The notes: generated from the letters alone by a model not told the origin. A stretch of DNA of 64,000 nucleotides from Buttiauxella selenatireducens (GCF_031432975.1 NZ_CP133838.1:3782001-3846000); one strand, 5' to 3'. Counted from the first letter of the stretch, positions 37,038 through 47,535 are shown. Numbers and translations: made by a program.

Positions 37038-38435
37038 TCAGAAAATGGTAAACGGAGCGATGACGATGAACTTAACATCGCGCTCATCCTGGAAGATGTT
37101 GCCGTAACCACCGCCCCAGCTTGGGATGTCGGAGTGGTTGTCGTATTGAGTGAAGTGCAGTTTAAACAGTGTGCCTTTCGCACGGCCATCCTGAATGGTG
37201 TACAGCGCATCAAGGCTGTACGCAGATTCTTTCAGACGATTGTCGGCATCGTAGTAACCGTCAGTTGTTGGTTTAGAGCTTGGTTTAGCATCCCATGCGT
37301 AAACATAAGAAGCACCTACAGCCCAACCCGCCAGGTTCCAGTTGCTCAGGTCATACATAGCACCTGCGAACAATGATTTTTCACCGTTGGCGTTGAAGTC
37401 AGAACGGTTATCCCACCAGATATCCAGACGACCGTTAGAGGAGGCATAAGTTGGGGTCATACGTTGCAGGAAGTAACCCTGCTGGCCGTCTGCCTTAACA
37501 ATGGTACCTTCAAGACGCATGTCAACCTGGCCCACTCTGTACCCGAAAGTCAAAGCCTGCAACCAGGCAGTACCGTCATACAGATCGTTGACACTGCCGT
37601 CGGAAACTTTGTCACGCGTGCCATAGAATTGATAGCTGGTTGATAACGGGCTGCCAGCCACGTCAAATTTGTAACTTGCTTTGGTGAAGTACTGATCGAC
37701 ATACCCCTGGGCCTGGCCGAATGCAGCTTCAAGAATCAGATTATTTTTGAAGTCATATTTCGCACCCAGCGAGTGTAGATAATCAACATTGGTGTTCTTA
37801 TCGTTTTGATAGAACTTGTCCATTTCCAGGTGCCATGGAGCTTTGTACTCGTTGGTCCACATGTAGGAGAAGCTCAGCGCACCGGCGTCGGCGTAATCAA
37901 AGTTTGCCCCAGCTTCGGCCCCTTGATATGTACCAGGCATGAAGCTCCAGTGCGGCGCTAACAGTGTTTGACCGGTTGGCTGGATGTAACCTGCACGAGC
38001 CCAAACGGGACCGTATTTGAATTTAGCTGCGGCTTTATAAAGACTCACCCCGCTCTTATCGCCGGAGTAATCTTCATCGTAAGCTTTGTTTGAAGAGGAA
38101 AATGCGATTTCGTTCGGGTGGCCGCTGTTGCCATTTTCTGCCATTTCGATAGCAGTAAAGGCCGCGAGATCCAGACCAAACATGTCTGCAGCATAACCAG
38201 ACTGGAAGTCCAGGTTGGCGTTCCATGTAGCGTGTGCGAGGTTAGTTTCGTATTTATCTGTGGTGACGTCTTTACGGTCACGCTCACGCTGCCAGTAATA
38301 AACACCACCGGTCAGTGTTGAATCATCAATAAAACCTGCTGCACTAGCCTGAGGGATGACAACCAGTCCTGAAAGAGCCGTAACACCTGCGATTGCAAGC
38401 GCCAGCGCACTACGTTTGCCACTAAACGTACGCAT
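37038..38435 (-). CDS. chiP: Chitoporin ChiP (YbfM), OprD-family outer membrane channel
   Basis: 465 residues (E. coli 468). An N-terminal signal peptide ([20 protein letters not shown], cleaved around residue 32, QASA/AG) is followed by an aromatic-rich barrel of the OprD family ([19 protein letters not shown]; many alternating Tyr/Trp strands) with a terminal Phe. It lets chitobiose and longer chitooligosaccharides through the outer membrane. AGAGGA precedes the ATG. NagC-like operators lie upstream, so expression should rise when GlcNAc-6-P is present. Confidence 0.95.
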   Translation of the reverse strand: MRTFSGKRSALALAIAGVTALSGLVVIPQASAAGFIDDSTLTGGVYYWQRERDRKDVTTDKYETNLAHATWNANLDFQSGYAADMFGLDLAAFTAIEMAENGNSGHPNEIAFSSSNKAYDEDYSGDKSGVSLYKAAAKFKYGPVWARAGYIQPTGQTLLAPHWSFMPGTYQGAEAGANFDYADAGALSFSYMWTNEYKAPWHLEMDKFYQNDKNTNVDYLHSLGAKYDFKNNLILEAAFGQAQGYVDQYFTKASYKFDVAGSPLSTSYQFYGTRDKVSDGSVNDLYDGTAWLQALTFGYRVGQVDMRLEGTIVKADGQQGYFLQRMTPTYASSNGRLDIWWDNRSDFNANGEKSLFAGAMYDLSNWNLAGWAVGASYVYAWDAKPSSKPTTDGYYDADNRLKESAYSLDALYTIQDGRAKGTLFKLHFTQYDNHSDIPSWGGGYGNIFQDERDVKFIVIAPFTIF

Positions 38436-38563
38436 ATAAAATTCCTCTTTGACGTATAAATAATCGCCGGACGTTAAAAGACGTCACTAAGCGAAAAAAG
38501 TAAAAATGCCTAACGGCTAAAGCGGTTATAAAAATTTTCCCGCATTACTGCTCACCACAAGAC

Positions 38564-38585
38564 TATTTTTCGCGACGCGAATTAT
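38564..38585. promoter_or_regulatory. NagC operator near chiP
   Basis: TATTTTTCGCGACGCGAATT contains the palindromic core TTCGCGACGCGAA typical of NagC/Mlc sites. It lies about 130-150 bp upstream of chiP. The chiP-glnS gap (38436-38894, 459 bp) holds this site, a second one at 38798-38818, the chiP leader and the glnS terminator; no gene is seen in it. Confidence 0.65.
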
Positions 38586-38797
38586 CAACGATTTTGTAAG
38601 AGTTCATTCCGATATTATGACAGAGAGCACATAATCTATGAGTATTTGTAACAAATGACGACTCAAGATGTTTATGCTGAATATTTAGGCTATTTACAGA
38701 CAAAGCTCGAAATGAGAGCGCTCACACACCCAAACGAAGAATTTATTATGCTCTCAGATTGACCAAATGAAAGAAAAACGGGCGGGGTCTAAATAAC

Positions 38798-38818
38798 ATT
38801 AATTCGCATCGCGAATAT
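38798..38818. promoter_or_regulatory. NagC operator between chiP and glnS
   Basis: ATTAATTCGCATCGCGAATA has the core TTCGCATCGCGAA, again a near-perfect palindrome of the NagC type. It lies about 233 bp from the first operator, a spacing that could allow a DNA loop between the two. In E. coli NagC also binds in this region and influences both ybfM (chiP) and glnS. Confidence 0.65.
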
Positions 38819-38851
38819 GGAAAAATGGATACACAGGTGAATTTAACGCAA

Positions 38852-38880
38852 AAAAAACGCCGCTAATTGCGGCGTTTTTA
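38852..38880 (-). terminator. Terminator after glnS
   Basis: ACGCCGC-TAATT-GCGGCGT with A residues on one side and T residues on the other, 15 bp beyond the glnS stop codon on the minus strand. Confidence 0.88.
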
Positions 38881-38894
38881 TAAGACGATTTCTT

Positions 38895-40562
38895 TTATTC
38901 GCCTATTTTAGCCCAGGTATCACGCAACCCAACGGTACGGTTAAATACCAGTTTTTCAGCGGTTGCATAACGGCTATCCAGGCAGAAATAACCTTCGCGC
39001 TCGAACTGATACGCTTTGCCTTTTTCTGCGTTTTGCAGACTCGGTTCCACGAAACCTTGCTTGATAACCAGAGACTCAGGGTTAATCGTTGCAAGGAAAT
39101 CTTCCGCGCTACCAGGGTTCGCTACGCTGAACAGACGGTCATAAAGACGAATTTCAACAGGTAAAGCGTGTTCTGCGCTGACCCAATGAATGACGCCTTT
39201 TACTTTGCGGCCATCAGCCGGGTCTTTGCTCAAAGTGTCTGGATCATAGGAACAATGCAGCACGGTGATATTCCCTGCTTCATCTTTCTCTACGCGATCG
39301 GCTTTAATCACATATGAATTACGCAGACGGACTTCTTTGCCCAACACCAGACGCTTGTATTGCTTATTCGCTTCTTCACGGAAATCAGCACGATCAATGT
39401 AAATCTCACGGCTGAACGGCACCTGACGGCTACCCATCTCTGGCTTATTCGGATGGTTAGGCATGGTCACCATTTCAACTTCGCCCTGCGGGAAGTTTTC
39501 AATGATCACTTTCACCGGATCGAGCACGGCCATCGCACGCGGGGCGTTCTCGTTCAGGTCATCACGAATACAAGATTCCAAAGACGCCATTTCAACGGTG
39601 TTGTCTTGCTTGGTCACACCAATACGCTTGCAGAACTCGCGAATAGAAGCAGCCGTGTAACCACGACGACGCAGACCAGAAATGGTCGGCATACGTGGGT
39701 CATCCCACCCTTCTACAACCTTCTCCGTCACCAGCAGGTTCAGCTTACGCTTGGACATGATGGAATATTCGAGATTCAGGCGCGAGAACTCGTACTGACG
39801 TGGGTGCGCAGGAATCGTGATGTTATCCAACACCCAGTCGTACAGACGACGGTTGTCCTGGAATTCCAGCGTACACAAGGAGTGCGTAATACCTTCCAGC
39901 GCATCGGAAATGCAGTGGGTGAAGTCGTACATCGGGTAAATGCACCACTTGTTGCCGGTCTGGTGATGGTCGGCGAACTTAATGCGATAGATAACCGGAT
40001 CGCGCATCACGATAAACGGCGAGGCCATGTCGATTTTCGCACGCAGGCACGCAGTCCCTTCGGCAAACTCACCGTTACGCATTTTCTCGAACAACGCGAG
40101 GTTTTCTTCAACGGTACGATCGCGGAATGGGCTGTTCTTCCCAGGCGAGGTCAATGAGCCACGATATTCACGGATTTGCTCTGGAGTCAGTTCATCAACA
40201 TACGCCAGACCTTTATTGATCAGCTCAACCGCGTAGTTGAACAGCTGATCGAAATAATCGGAAGAGTAGCGCACATTGCCTGACCAATGAAAACCAAGCC
40301 ATTCAACATCTTGTTTAATTGATTCTACGTATTCGATGTCTTCTTTTACCGGGTTTGTGTCATCGAAACGCAGGTTGCACTGGCCTTGATAATCTTGTGC
40401 GATACCAAAGTTCAGGCAGATAGATTTTGCATGACCGATATGCAGATAGCCGTTTGGCTCTGGCGGAAAACGGGTGCAAATGCTGTTGTGCTTACCATTA
40501 GCCAAATCTTCATCGATGATCTGGCGAATAAAGTTAGTTGGGCGGGCTTCAGCCTCACTCAT
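38895..40562 (-). CDS. glnS: Glutaminyl-tRNA synthetase
   Basis: 555 residues from the ATG at 40562 ([14 protein letters not shown]), one more than E. coli. The frame is open upstream to 40739 but that stretch is not conserved. Class I aminoacyl-tRNA synthetase: the HIGH motif is in [14 protein letters not shown], and the KMSKS-type loop reads MSKRKLN. The Gln-tRNA acceptor-binding and the two C-terminal beta-barrel anticodon domains follow ([14 protein letters not shown] near the end). It charges the Gln tRNAs that lie about 9 kb further on in this window. Confidence 0.98.
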   Translation of the reverse strand: MSEAEARPTNFIRQIIDEDLANGKHNSICTRFPPEPNGYLHIGHAKSICLNFGIAQDYQGQCNLRFDDTNPVKEDIEYVESIKQDVEWLGFHWSGNVRYSSDYFDQLFNYAVELINKGLAYVDELTPEQIREYRGSLTSPGKNSPFRDRTVEENLALFEKMRNGEFAEGTACLRAKIDMASPFIVMRDPVIYRIKFADHHQTGNKWCIYPMYDFTHCISDALEGITHSLCTLEFQDNRRLYDWVLDNITIPAHPRQYEFSRLNLEYSIMSKRKLNLLVTEKVVEGWDDPRMPTISGLRRRGYTAASIREFCKRIGVTKQDNTVEMASLESCIRDDLNENAPRAMAVLDPVKVIIENFPQGEVEMVTMPNHPNKPEMGSRQVPFSREIYIDRADFREEANKQYKRLVLGKEVRLRNSYVIKADRVEKDEAGNITVLHCSYDPDTLSKDPADGRKVKGVIHWVSAEHALPVEIRLYDRLFSVANPGSAEDFLATINPESLVIKQGFVEPSLQNAEKGKAYQFEREGYFCLDSRYATAEKLVFNRTVGLRDTWAKIGE

Positions 40563-40702
40563 CGCGGGTTCCTCAGTGCATAAACTTTCGTTAACGGCAT
40601 ATGATCTAATAAGCAGGCGTCGGAAACAACCTTTAGTTGCATAAATAAGGATGGGTGACTGGCGGGAAATGATTGAGTAAGTCAGGAAAAGGGCAATAAA
40701 AA

Positions 40703-40731
40703 AGCGGCTGGCGAAAAAGTCGCCAGCCGCT
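40703..40731 (-). terminator. Terminator after nagE
   Basis: A 12-bp stem, AGCGGCTGGCGA with TCGCCAGCCGCT, around AAAAG. On the minus strand it is followed by TTTTTTATT, so it ends nagE transcription 29 bp beyond the stop codon. Confidence 0.9.
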
Positions 40732-40759
40732 GAAGGCACAATCTAAGACTCAGGAGCGA

Positions 40760-42781
40760 TTATTTGCCTTTAATTTCGTACAGAGGAGTCTGCCCCGCAA
40801 CCACTGAACCTTGTGCCTGGATAACCAGACCGCTGTAGTCGTCAATGTTGCTGCAAACCACTGGGCTAATCATGGAGCGAGCATTTGCGTTCAGGAAATC
40901 AAGATCCATTTCCAGAATCGGCTGGCCTGCAACCACTTCAGCACCCTCTTCTACCAGACGGGTAAAGCCCTGGCCGTTCAGTGCTACGGTATCAATGCCC
41001 ATATGGACAACGATCTCGGCACCTTTTTCGGTTTCCAGACAGAACGCGTGGTTGGTATTAAAGATTTTTACGATAGTACCCGCGGCTGGCGCGACAACAG
41101 TTTTCTCTGTTGGCTTAATAGCAACACCGTCACCTACCGCTTTGCTTGCAAAGGCTTCATCAGGAACCTGCTCAAGCGCAACGACATCACCCGTTACTGG
41201 TGAAACCAGCGCGGCGATAGTTACTGCGTTTGGCACAGCCTGTGGTTTTGTCGCAACGGCCGCTGGAGCAACAGCACTAACCGGTGCCGCAGCAGGAACA
41301 TCACCGACTGTTTTCATCGCGTTAGCAATTTTCTCAGCCACAAAACCTACGATAATTTGCACGCTAGTTTTGTTCAGACGGATAACACCGGTTGCACCCA
41401 GACGTTTTGCCAACGCTTCATTAACCAATGAAGAGTCTTTCACGTTCAGACGCAGACGAGTGATACATGCATCAATACCGGTCAAGTTAGCTGAACCGCC
41501 TACCGCCGCAACGTACTGACGAGCCAGTTGAGAAACGTCCTGGTTGGTATTGCCGCTAACATTCACGTCCTGACCATCAGTTTCATCACCCGCAACCGCC
41601 AGTTCACGTCCTGGAGTTAACAGGTTGAACTTGGTGATAGTGAAACGGAACACAACGTAGTAGATAACGAAGAACACGAGGCCTTGTGGGATCAGCATCC
41701 ACCAATGAGTCGCCAGCGGGTTACGGGAAGAAAGCACCATATCCACCAGACCCGCACTGAAGCCGAAACCTGCAATCCAATGCATGCTGGCTGCGATAAA
41801 TACAGAGATACCGGTCAGCACTGCGTGAATCACATAAAGCACTGGAGCCACGAACATGAAGGAGAATTCCAACGGCTCGGTGATGCCTGTAAAGAAGGCA
41901 GCAAATGCACCCGCCATCATAATACCCAGTACTTTCGCTTTATTTTCAGGACGCGCACAGTGATAAATCGCCAGTGCAGCACCTGGAAGGCCGAACATCA
42001 TGATTGGGAAGAAGCCAGCCTGATAACGACCAGTAATACCTACAATACCTGTACCTTCAGCGATAGATTTCGCGCCGCCGAGGAATTTAGGGATATCGTT
42101 GATACCAGCAACATCAAACCAGAATACAGAGTTCAGAGCATGATGCAGACCGACTGGAATCAACAGACGGTTGAAGAACGCGTAAACACCCGCGCCAATC
42201 GAACCCATCTTCTGAATGTGCTCACCAAAGTTCACCAGGCCGCCGAAGACGATTGGCCAGATAAACATCATGATGAATGCCACAGCGATCATGACAAAAG
42301 AGGTGATAATCGGCACCAGGCGACGCCCGCTGAAGAAGGACAACGCTTTCGGCAACTCAACGCTGCTGAAACGGTTGTACAACTCTGCGGAAATAATCCC
42401 GACCAGAATACCCACAAATTGGTTTTGAATTTTAGAGAACGCGAATGGAACCTGATCCAGCGGAATATGCTTGATCATGGAAACAGCCGCTGGTGAACAC
42501 AGCGTTGTCAAAACCAGGAAACCGACAAAGCCGGTTAGTGCAGCAGCACCATCTTTATCTTTGGACATACCGTAAGCCACACCAATGGCAAACAGCACCC
42601 CCATATTATCAATAATTGCAGCACCAGATTTGATGAACAACGCAGCTAATGCGCTATCACCACCCCAGCTAACCGGGTCAATCCAGTAGCCAACACCCAT
42701 TAATATAGCTGCGGCAGGTAAAGTGGCTACCGGCACCATAAGCGCACGGCCAACCTTTTGCATGTAACCTAGAATACTCAC
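40760..42781 (-). CDS. nagE: N-acetylglucosamine PTS permease EIICBA
   Basis: 673 residues starting at GTG, with GGGGGA 8 bases upstream. It imports and phosphorylates GlcNAc to GlcNAc-6-P. Domains in order: EIIC membrane domain (1 to about 370; NRLLIPVGLHHALN, GFFPIMMFGLPGAALAIY, TGITEPLEFSF), EIIB with the phospho-cysteine in GIDACITRLR, an Ala/Pro linker, and EIIA with the phospho-histidine in EIVVHMGIDTV. The EIIA end is almost identical to E. coli. The first 100 residues are longer than and quite unlike E. coli NagE (648 aa) as I recall it, and look more like the Yersinia/Serratia/Vibrio type. Confidence 0.95.
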   Translation of the reverse strand: MSILGYMQKVGRALMVPVATLPAAAILMGVGYWIDPVSWGGDSALAALFIKSGAAIIDNMGVLFAIGVAYGMSKDKDGAAALTGFVGFLVLTTLCSPAAVSMIKHIPLDQVPFAFSKIQNQFVGILVGIISAELYNRFSSVELPKALSFFSGRRLVPIITSFVMIAVAFIMMFIWPIVFGGLVNFGEHIQKMGSIGAGVYAFFNRLLIPVGLHHALNSVFWFDVAGINDIPKFLGGAKSIAEGTGIVGITGRYQAGFFPIMMFGLPGAALAIYHCARPENKAKVLGIMMAGAFAAFFTGITEPLEFSFMFVAPVLYVIHAVLTGISVFIAASMHWIAGFGFSAGLVDMVLSSRNPLATHWWMLIPQGLVFFVIYYVVFRFTITKFNLLTPGRELAVAGDETDGQDVNVSGNTNQDVSQLARQYVAAVGGSANLTGIDACITRLRLNVKDSSLVNEALAKRLGATGVIRLNKTSVQIIVGFVAEKIANAMKTVGDVPAAAPVSAVAPAAVATKPQAVPNAVTIAALVSPVTGDVVALEQVPDEAFASKAVGDGVAIKPTEKTVVAPAAGTIVKIFNTNHAFCLETEKGAEIVVHMGIDTVALNGQGFTRLVEEGAEVVAGQPILEMDLDFLNANARSMISPVVCSNIDDYSGLVIQAQGSVVAGQTPLYEIKGK

Positions 42782-42890
42782 GTTAATTCCCCCTATGAGA
42801 CCCCGTTAAGGCTCGTTCAAAGCAGTTTTATTATTGTTTAACAAACCTTGAAAGCATGACGATGATTCGCCAACTTTATGAGTGTGTGAA

Positions 42891-42916
42891 AAATTAATTC
42901 GTATCGCAAATTAAAC
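42891..42916. promoter_or_regulatory. NagC operator in the nagE-nagB region
   Basis: TTAATTCGTATCGCAAATTA matches the strong NagC operator known between nagE and nagB in E. coli. A second candidate, TTATTTTATCATTCGAAAAA, lies nearer nagB at about 42989-43008. NagC bound at both holds a repression loop that GlcNAc-6-P releases. The 334-bp region (42782-43115) holds no gene. Confidence 0.7.
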
Positions 42917-42926
42917 ACCCTTTTTT

Positions 42927-42942
42927 TGTGATTAAAATCACC
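42927..42942. promoter_or_regulatory. CRP site between nagE and nagB
   Basis: TGTGATTAAAATCACC is one mismatch from the CRP consensus TGTGA-N6-TCACA. It lies between the two NagC-like sites in the nagE/nagBACD divergent control region, where E. coli has a CRP site activating both promoters. Confidence 0.75.
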
Positions 42943-43115
42943 AAATATTGTTATTGCACTCCCCTCTTGCTAGCTATCGACTAAAACTTATTTTATCATT
43001 CGAAAAATCAAGACAGATTGATCCCGTTATGGCCAGTTTGAAACTGGGTTACCCTTAGAGGGGTCGGATAATCAATCTGGCTAAAGTTGTTTTCTATTAA
43101 CTTATGAGGTGAATG

Positions 43116-43916
43116 ATGAGACTGATTCCCCTGGCTACCCCAGCTCAAGTTGGCAAATGGGCAGCACGCCATATCGTTAAGCGTATCAATGCGTTTAATC
43201 CGACTGCGGATCGCCCTTTTGTGCTGGGCCTGCCAACCGGCGGTACTCCTCTCGAAGCGTATAAAGCGCTGGTAGCGATGCACAAAGCGGGCCAGGTTAG
43301 CTTTAAAAACGTCGTCACCTTTAATATGGATGAATACGTTGGCCTGCCAAAAGAGCATCCAGAAAGCTACCACACTTTCATGCACCGTAATTTCTTTGAC
43401 CACGTTGATATTCCAGCGGAAAACATCAACCTGTTAAACGGCAACGCCGACGATGTTGACGCAGAGTGCCGTCGTTATGAAGAAAAAATTCGTTCATACG
43501 GCAAAATTCACCTGTTTATGGGTGGCGTAGGCAATGACGGTCACATCGCGTTCAACGAACCTGCTTCTTCTCTGGCGTCCCGTACCCGCATCAAAACACT
43601 GACTCATGACACGCGTGTTGCGAACTCTCGTTTCTTTGATGGCGATGTGTCTCAGGTCCCTAAATTTGCGCTGACTGTCGGCGTGGGTACGCTGCTTGAT
43701 GCAGAAGAAGTGATGATTCTGGTTATCGGTCATTTGAAAGCGCAGGCTCTGCAAGCGGCTGTTGAAGGCAACGTGAATCACATGTGGACCATTAGCTGTC
43801 TGCAACTGCACCCGAAAGCGGTGGTGGTGTGTGACGAGCCGTCCACCATGGAACTCAAAGTGAAGACGCTGAAGTACTTCAATGAGCTCGAAGCCGAAAA
43901 CATTAAAGATATCTAA
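43116..43916 (+). CDS. nagB: Glucosamine-6-phosphate deaminase
   Basis: 266 residues from the second of two adjacent ATGs (43116), the E. coli length, with AGG 6 bases before it. Converts glucosamine-6-phosphate to fructose-6-phosphate and ammonia. The phosphate-binding loop GLPTGGTP, the catalytic segment [10 protein letters not shown], and the active-site [17 protein letters not shown] with the catalytic His are all visible. First gene of nagBACD; ERIC copy 4 begins at its stop codon. Confidence 0.97.
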   Translation: MRLIPLATPAQVGKWAARHIVKRINAFNPTADRPFVLGLPTGGTPLEAYKALVAMHKAGQVSFKNVVTFNMDEYVGLPKEHPESYHTFMHRNFFDHVDIPAENINLLNGNADDVDAECRRYEEKIRSYGKIHLFMGGVGNDGHIAFNEPASSLASRTRIKTLTHDTRVANSRFFDGDVSQVPKFALTVGVGTLLDAEEVMILVIGHLKAQALQAAVEGNVNHMWTISCLQLHPKAVVVCDEPSTMELKVKTLKYFNELEAENIKDI

Positions 43917-44040
43917 ACCCAAAATTATTCGAGTTGCATGAAGGCGGCGACGCAGTGAATCCCCCGGAGCTTACTTGAGTAAGTGACTGAGGTGAGCGAG
44001 TAAAGCCAACGCATATGCAGCTCGAAAAATAAAGGGTTTA
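43914..44040 (+). repeat. ERIC element (copy 4), between nagB and nagA
   Basis: A full 127-bp ERIC bounded by TAAACCC and GGGTTTA. Its core reads CAGTGAATCCCCCGGAGCTT, then GAGTAAGTGACTGAGGTGAG, then AAGCCAACGC. The TAA at its left edge is the nagB stop codon, and its right edge is 26 bp before the nagA start. It is an intra-operon insertion that separates nagB from nagACD. Confidence 0.95.
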
Positions 44041-44066
44041 AGCATTAATTTTCACCGGGGGTAACT

Positions 44067-45215
44067 ATGTTTGCATTAACTCACGGTCGGATTTATACCG
44101 GCCATGAAATTCTTGATGATCACGCGGTTATTATCGCGAACGGCCTGATTGAACGCGTCTGTTCGCGCTCAGATCTCCCTGCGGGTATTGAGATTCGCGA
44201 TGTGGGCGGTGCAATCATCGCCCCCGGTTTTATTGATGTGCAGCTCAACGGCTGTGGCGGTGTGCAGTTCAACGATTCCGCCGATGCGGTGACCGTTGAA
44301 ACGCTGGAAATCATGCAGAAAGCCAATGAACGTTCTGGTTGCACCAGCTACCTGCCGACGCTTATCACCAGCAGCGATGAGCTGATGAAGCAAGGCGTGA
44401 AAGTGATGCGCGACTATCTGGCGAAGTATCAGCACCAGGCACTCGGTCTGCATCTTGAAGGTCCATGGCTAAACATGGTGAAAAAAGGGACGCATAACCC
44501 AGGGTATGTGCGTAAACCTGACGCAGAACTGGTCGATTTCCTTTGTCAAAACGCAGATGTGATCACCAAAGTCACTTTGGCACCAGAAATGGTTGAACCT
44601 GAAGTGATTAGTAAACTGGTCGCTGCTGGCATTATCGTTTCTGCCGGCCATTCCAATGCGACAGCAAAAGAAGCCAAAATTGGTTTCCGCGCTGGCATTA
44701 CCTTCGCAACCCACCTTTTCAACGCGATGCCATACATTACTGGCCGTGAACCGGGGCTTGCAGGTGCAATTTTTGATGAGCCAGATGTTTACTGCGGTAT
44801 CATTGCCGACGGTTTACATGTGGACTATGCCAACATTCGTACGGCGAAAAAGGTTAAGGGCGATAAACTTTGCCTGGTCACCGATGCAACTGCTCCGGCA
44901 GGCGCGAATATCGATGAGTTCATTTTCGCAGGAAAAACAATATACTACCGTGATGGTTTATGTGTCGACGAGAACGGCACGCTGAGCGGTTCTGCCCTGA
45001 CGATGATTGAAGGGGTTCGTAACCTGGTCGAGCATGCAGGCATCGCCTTAGACGAAGTCTTGCGTATGGCCACTCTCTACCCAGCCCGTGCAATGGGTGT
45101 TGAGCAACAATTAGGTACTATCGAAGCAGGTAAAGTCGCCAACCTCACGGCCTTTACCCGCGATTTTAAAATCACCAAGACATTCGTTAATGGTAACGAG
45201 GTCGTAACTGAGTAA
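44067..45215 (+). CDS. nagA: N-acetylglucosamine-6-phosphate deacetylase
   Basis: 382 residues, the E. coli length. Amidohydrolase-superfamily enzyme that removes acetate from GlcNAc-6-P, the step before NagB. The metal and active-site motifs are [24 protein letters not shown] and IADGLHVDY, with the catalytic Asp in [20 protein letters not shown] lies before the ATG. nagC follows after 7 bp. By lowering the GlcNAc-6-P level it also controls how much NagC inducer is present. Confidence 0.97.
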   Translation: MFALTHGRIYTGHEILDDHAVIIANGLIERVCSRSDLPAGIEIRDVGGAIIAPGFIDVQLNGCGGVQFNDSADAVTVETLEIMQKANERSGCTSYLPTLITSSDELMKQGVKVMRDYLAKYQHQALGLHLEGPWLNMVKKGTHNPGYVRKPDAELVDFLCQNADVITKVTLAPEMVEPEVISKLVAAGIIVSAGHSNATAKEAKIGFRAGITFATHLFNAMPYITGREPGLAGAIFDEPDVYCGIIADGLHVDYANIRTAKKVKGDKLCLVTDATAPAGANIDEFIFAGKTIYYRDGLCVDENGTLSGSALTMIEGVRNLVEHAGIALDEVLRMATLYPARAMGVEQQLGTIEAGKVANLTAFTRDFKITKTFVNGNEVVTE

Positions 45216-45222
45216 TTAAGGC

Positions 45223-46443
45223 ATGACGACTGGCGGACAGGCTCAAATTGGTAATGTCGATCTGGTAAAGCAACTGAATAGTGCGGCGGTGTACCGTCTG
45301 ATTGACCAACATGGGCCAATCTCCCGCATTCAGATTGCCGAGCAAAGCCAGCTTGCACCTGCCAGCGTCACAAAAATTACTCGCCAGCTAATTGAGCGCG
45401 GCTTGATCAAAGAAGTTGATCAACAGGCTTCCACCGGAGGCCGCCGCGCTATCTCAATTATCACTGAAACCCGAAATTTCCACGCCATTGGTGTTCGTCT
45501 TGGTCGCCATGACGCCACCATCACGCTATTTGACCTCAGCGCAAAACCGCTTGCCGAAGAGCATTACGCCCTTCCTGAACGTACTCAGGAAACACTTGAG
45601 CACGCGTTGCTCATGGCTATTTCTCAATTTATCGAGCAAAACCAGCGCAAAATGCGTGAGCTGATCGCCATCTCAGTGATACTGCCTGGTCTTGTCGATC
45701 CAGAAAGCGGCGTGATTCGTTACATGCCACATATCCAGGTTAATGACTGGTCGCTGGTCGATAGCCTTGAAAAACATTTCAAAGTGACCTGTTATGTAGG
45801 CCATGACATCCGTAGCCTCGCCCTTGCCGAGCACTACTTTGGTGCGACACACGACTGTGATGACTCCATTTTGGTGCGTGTTCACCGCGGTACAGGTGCT
45901 GGGATCTTATCGAATGGGCGAATTTTTATTGGCCGCAACGGGAACGTTGGTGAAATTGGCCATATTCAAGTTGATCCTCTAGGTGAACGCTGCCACTGCG
46001 GAAACTTCGGTTGCCTGGAAACCATTGCCGCCAACGCAGCAATTGAACATCGTGTACGTCACCTACTTGAACAGGGTTACAACAGCCGCCTGACGCTTGA
46101 ATATTGCGATATCGCTGCTATATGCAAAGCCGCTAACAAAGGCGATCCTCTGGCTTGCGAAGTGATTGAACACGTTGGCCGTCATTTGGGTAAAGCCATT
46201 TCTATTGCGATTAACTTGTTCAACCCGCAAAAAGTGGTGATTGCCGGGGAAATCATCGAAGCCGAGAAAGTGCTTTTGCCTGCTATTGAAGGCTGCATCA
46301 ATACTCAGGTACTGAAAGCGTTTCGTAAAAACCTGCCTGTTGTACGCTCCAAACTCGATGACCGATCAGCCATTGGCGCGTTTGCGTTGGTGAAACGCTC
46401 GATGCTTAATGGCGTGCTGCTGCAGCGTTTGCTGGAAAGTTAG
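45223..46443 (+). CDS. nagC: N-acetylglucosamine repressor NagC (ROK family)
   Basis: 406 residues, identical in length to E. coli NagC and very similar. N-terminal helix-turn-helix (IAEQSQLAPASVTKITRQLI), then a ROK sugar-kinase-like domain with inducer site and the zinc motif CHCGNFGCLE. It represses nagE, nagBACD, chiPQ and others until GlcNAc-6-P binds. The operators for chiP and nagE/nagB are visible in this window. Confidence 0.97.
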   Translation: MTTGGQAQIGNVDLVKQLNSAAVYRLIDQHGPISRIQIAEQSQLAPASVTKITRQLIERGLIKEVDQQASTGGRRAISIITETRNFHAIGVRLGRHDATITLFDLSAKPLAEEHYALPERTQETLEHALLMAISQFIEQNQRKMRELIAISVILPGLVDPESGVIRYMPHIQVNDWSLVDSLEKHFKVTCYVGHDIRSLALAEHYFGATHDCDDSILVRVHRGTGAGILSNGRIFIGRNGNVGEIGHIQVDPLGERCHCGNFGCLETIAANAAIEHRVRHLLEQGYNSRLTLEYCDIAAICKAANKGDPLACEVIEHVGRHLGKAISIAINLFNPQKVVIAGEIIEAEKVLLPAIEGCINTQVLKAFRKNLPVVRSKLDDRSAIGAFALVKRSMLNGVLLQRLLES

Positions 46444-46505
46444 CCCAATAAGCCCCCTTTTTACGCTATAGTTACGCCTTCTTTTCAGGTGAGCCCGAGT
46501 AGTCA

Positions 46506-47258
46506 ATGACCATTCAGAATGTAATTTGTGATATTGACGGCGTGCTAATGCACGACAACGCCGCCGTACCAGGTGCTAATGAATTTTTAGCACGCATCAT
46601 GGAAAAAGGGATGCCGCTGGTCCTGCTGACCAACTATCCGTCGCAAACCGGCCAGGACCTGGCCAACCGCTTTGCCTCTGCCGGAATTAATGTGCCTGAC
46701 AGCGTTTTCTATACCTCAGCGATGGCAACCGCCGATTTCCTGCGCCGTCAGGAAGGGAAAAAAGCCTACGTGGTGGGCGAAGGTGCGTTGATTCACGAGC
46801 TATATAAAGCCGGCTTCACCATCACTGACATCAACCCTGATTTTGTTATCGTCGGTGAAACCCGTTCCTATAACTGGGAAATGATGCATAAGGCCGCCTA
46901 TTTTGTGGCAAACGGTGCGCGTTTTATTGCTACCAATCCGGACACTCACGGCCGCGGTTACTATCCCGCCTGTGGTGCGCTGTGTGCGGGTATCGAAAAA
47001 ATTTCTGGCCGTAAGCCCTTTGTCGTGGGCAAACCAAGCCCGTGGATAATCCGCGCCGCGCTCAACAAGATGCAGGCCCATTCCGAACACACAGTGATTG
47101 TTGGCGATAACCTGCGTACAGATATTCTCGCTGGATTCCAGGCGGGTTTAGAAACGATTCTGGTGCTGTCTGGGGTTTCGACTTTAAACGACATAGATGC
47201 AATGCCATTCCGCCCTTCCTGGATTTACCCGTCAGTGGCTGAAGTCGATATCATTTAA
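46506..47258 (+). CDS. nagD: UMP/ribonucleotide monophosphatase NagD
   Basis: 250 residues. HAD-superfamily phosphatase, subclass IIA. The nucleophile motif is CDIDGVLMHD (first Asp attacked by phosphate), motif II is VLLTNYPSQT, and motif IV is VIVGDNLRTDILAGFQAG. In E. coli NagD hydrolyses UMP, GMP and other nucleotides, with no clear link to amino-sugar use despite its place at the end of nagBACD. A terminator follows. Confidence 0.95.
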   Translation: MTIQNVICDIDGVLMHDNAAVPGANEFLARIMEKGMPLVLLTNYPSQTGQDLANRFASAGINVPDSVFYTSAMATADFLRRQEGKKAYVVGEGALIHELYKAGFTITDINPDFVIVGETRSYNWEMMHKAAYFVANGARFIATNPDTHGRGYYPACGALCAGIEKISGRKPFVVGKPSPWIIRAALNKMQAHSEHTVIVGDNLRTDILAGFQAGLETILVLSGVSTLNDIDAMPFRPSWIYPSVAEVDII

Positions 47259-47267
47259 TTCGTCATT

Positions 47268-47291
47268 CGCCCGGGTTTCGCCGGGCGTTTT
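47268..47291 (+). terminator. Terminator after nagD
   Basis: CGCCCGG-GTTTCG-CCGGGCG followed by TTTT, 10 bp after the nagD stop. The remainder of the 277-bp gap before asnB (47292-47535) carries only A/T-rich promoter-like sequence; no gene is supported. Confidence 0.9.
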
Positions 47292-47535
47292 ACCGATTCA
47301 ACAATCTTTTCCCCTCTCACTGAATGCCAACCAGGTGATTTTACCAAAAATTACCGATCCGCTAATTATCACGCTCATTTCCTCATCATTTTTCAGTAAT
47401 CAACAATCGTCATTGAACTATTTACCCCTGAAAGACTAAAGGACTTGCATTCCCGTCAATGATTGCGCATTTTCATAATCATGCAACGCAACATAACAGT
47501 TTAATGGCTCAAAGAAGCATTACGGAGAGAGTTCT

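Noticed and set aside
39360-40157. 265-codon plus-strand frame opposite glnS
   Set aside because: Shadow of the conserved synthetase frame; no ribosome site or homology.
41684-42496. 270-codon plus-strand frame opposite nagE
   Set aside because: Antisense to NagE EIIC; rich in His/Thr/Asn from reversed hydrophobic codons, with no start signal.
47197-47439. 80-codon frame after nagD
   Set aside because: It begins inside nagD, crosses the nagD terminator, and has no ribosome site.
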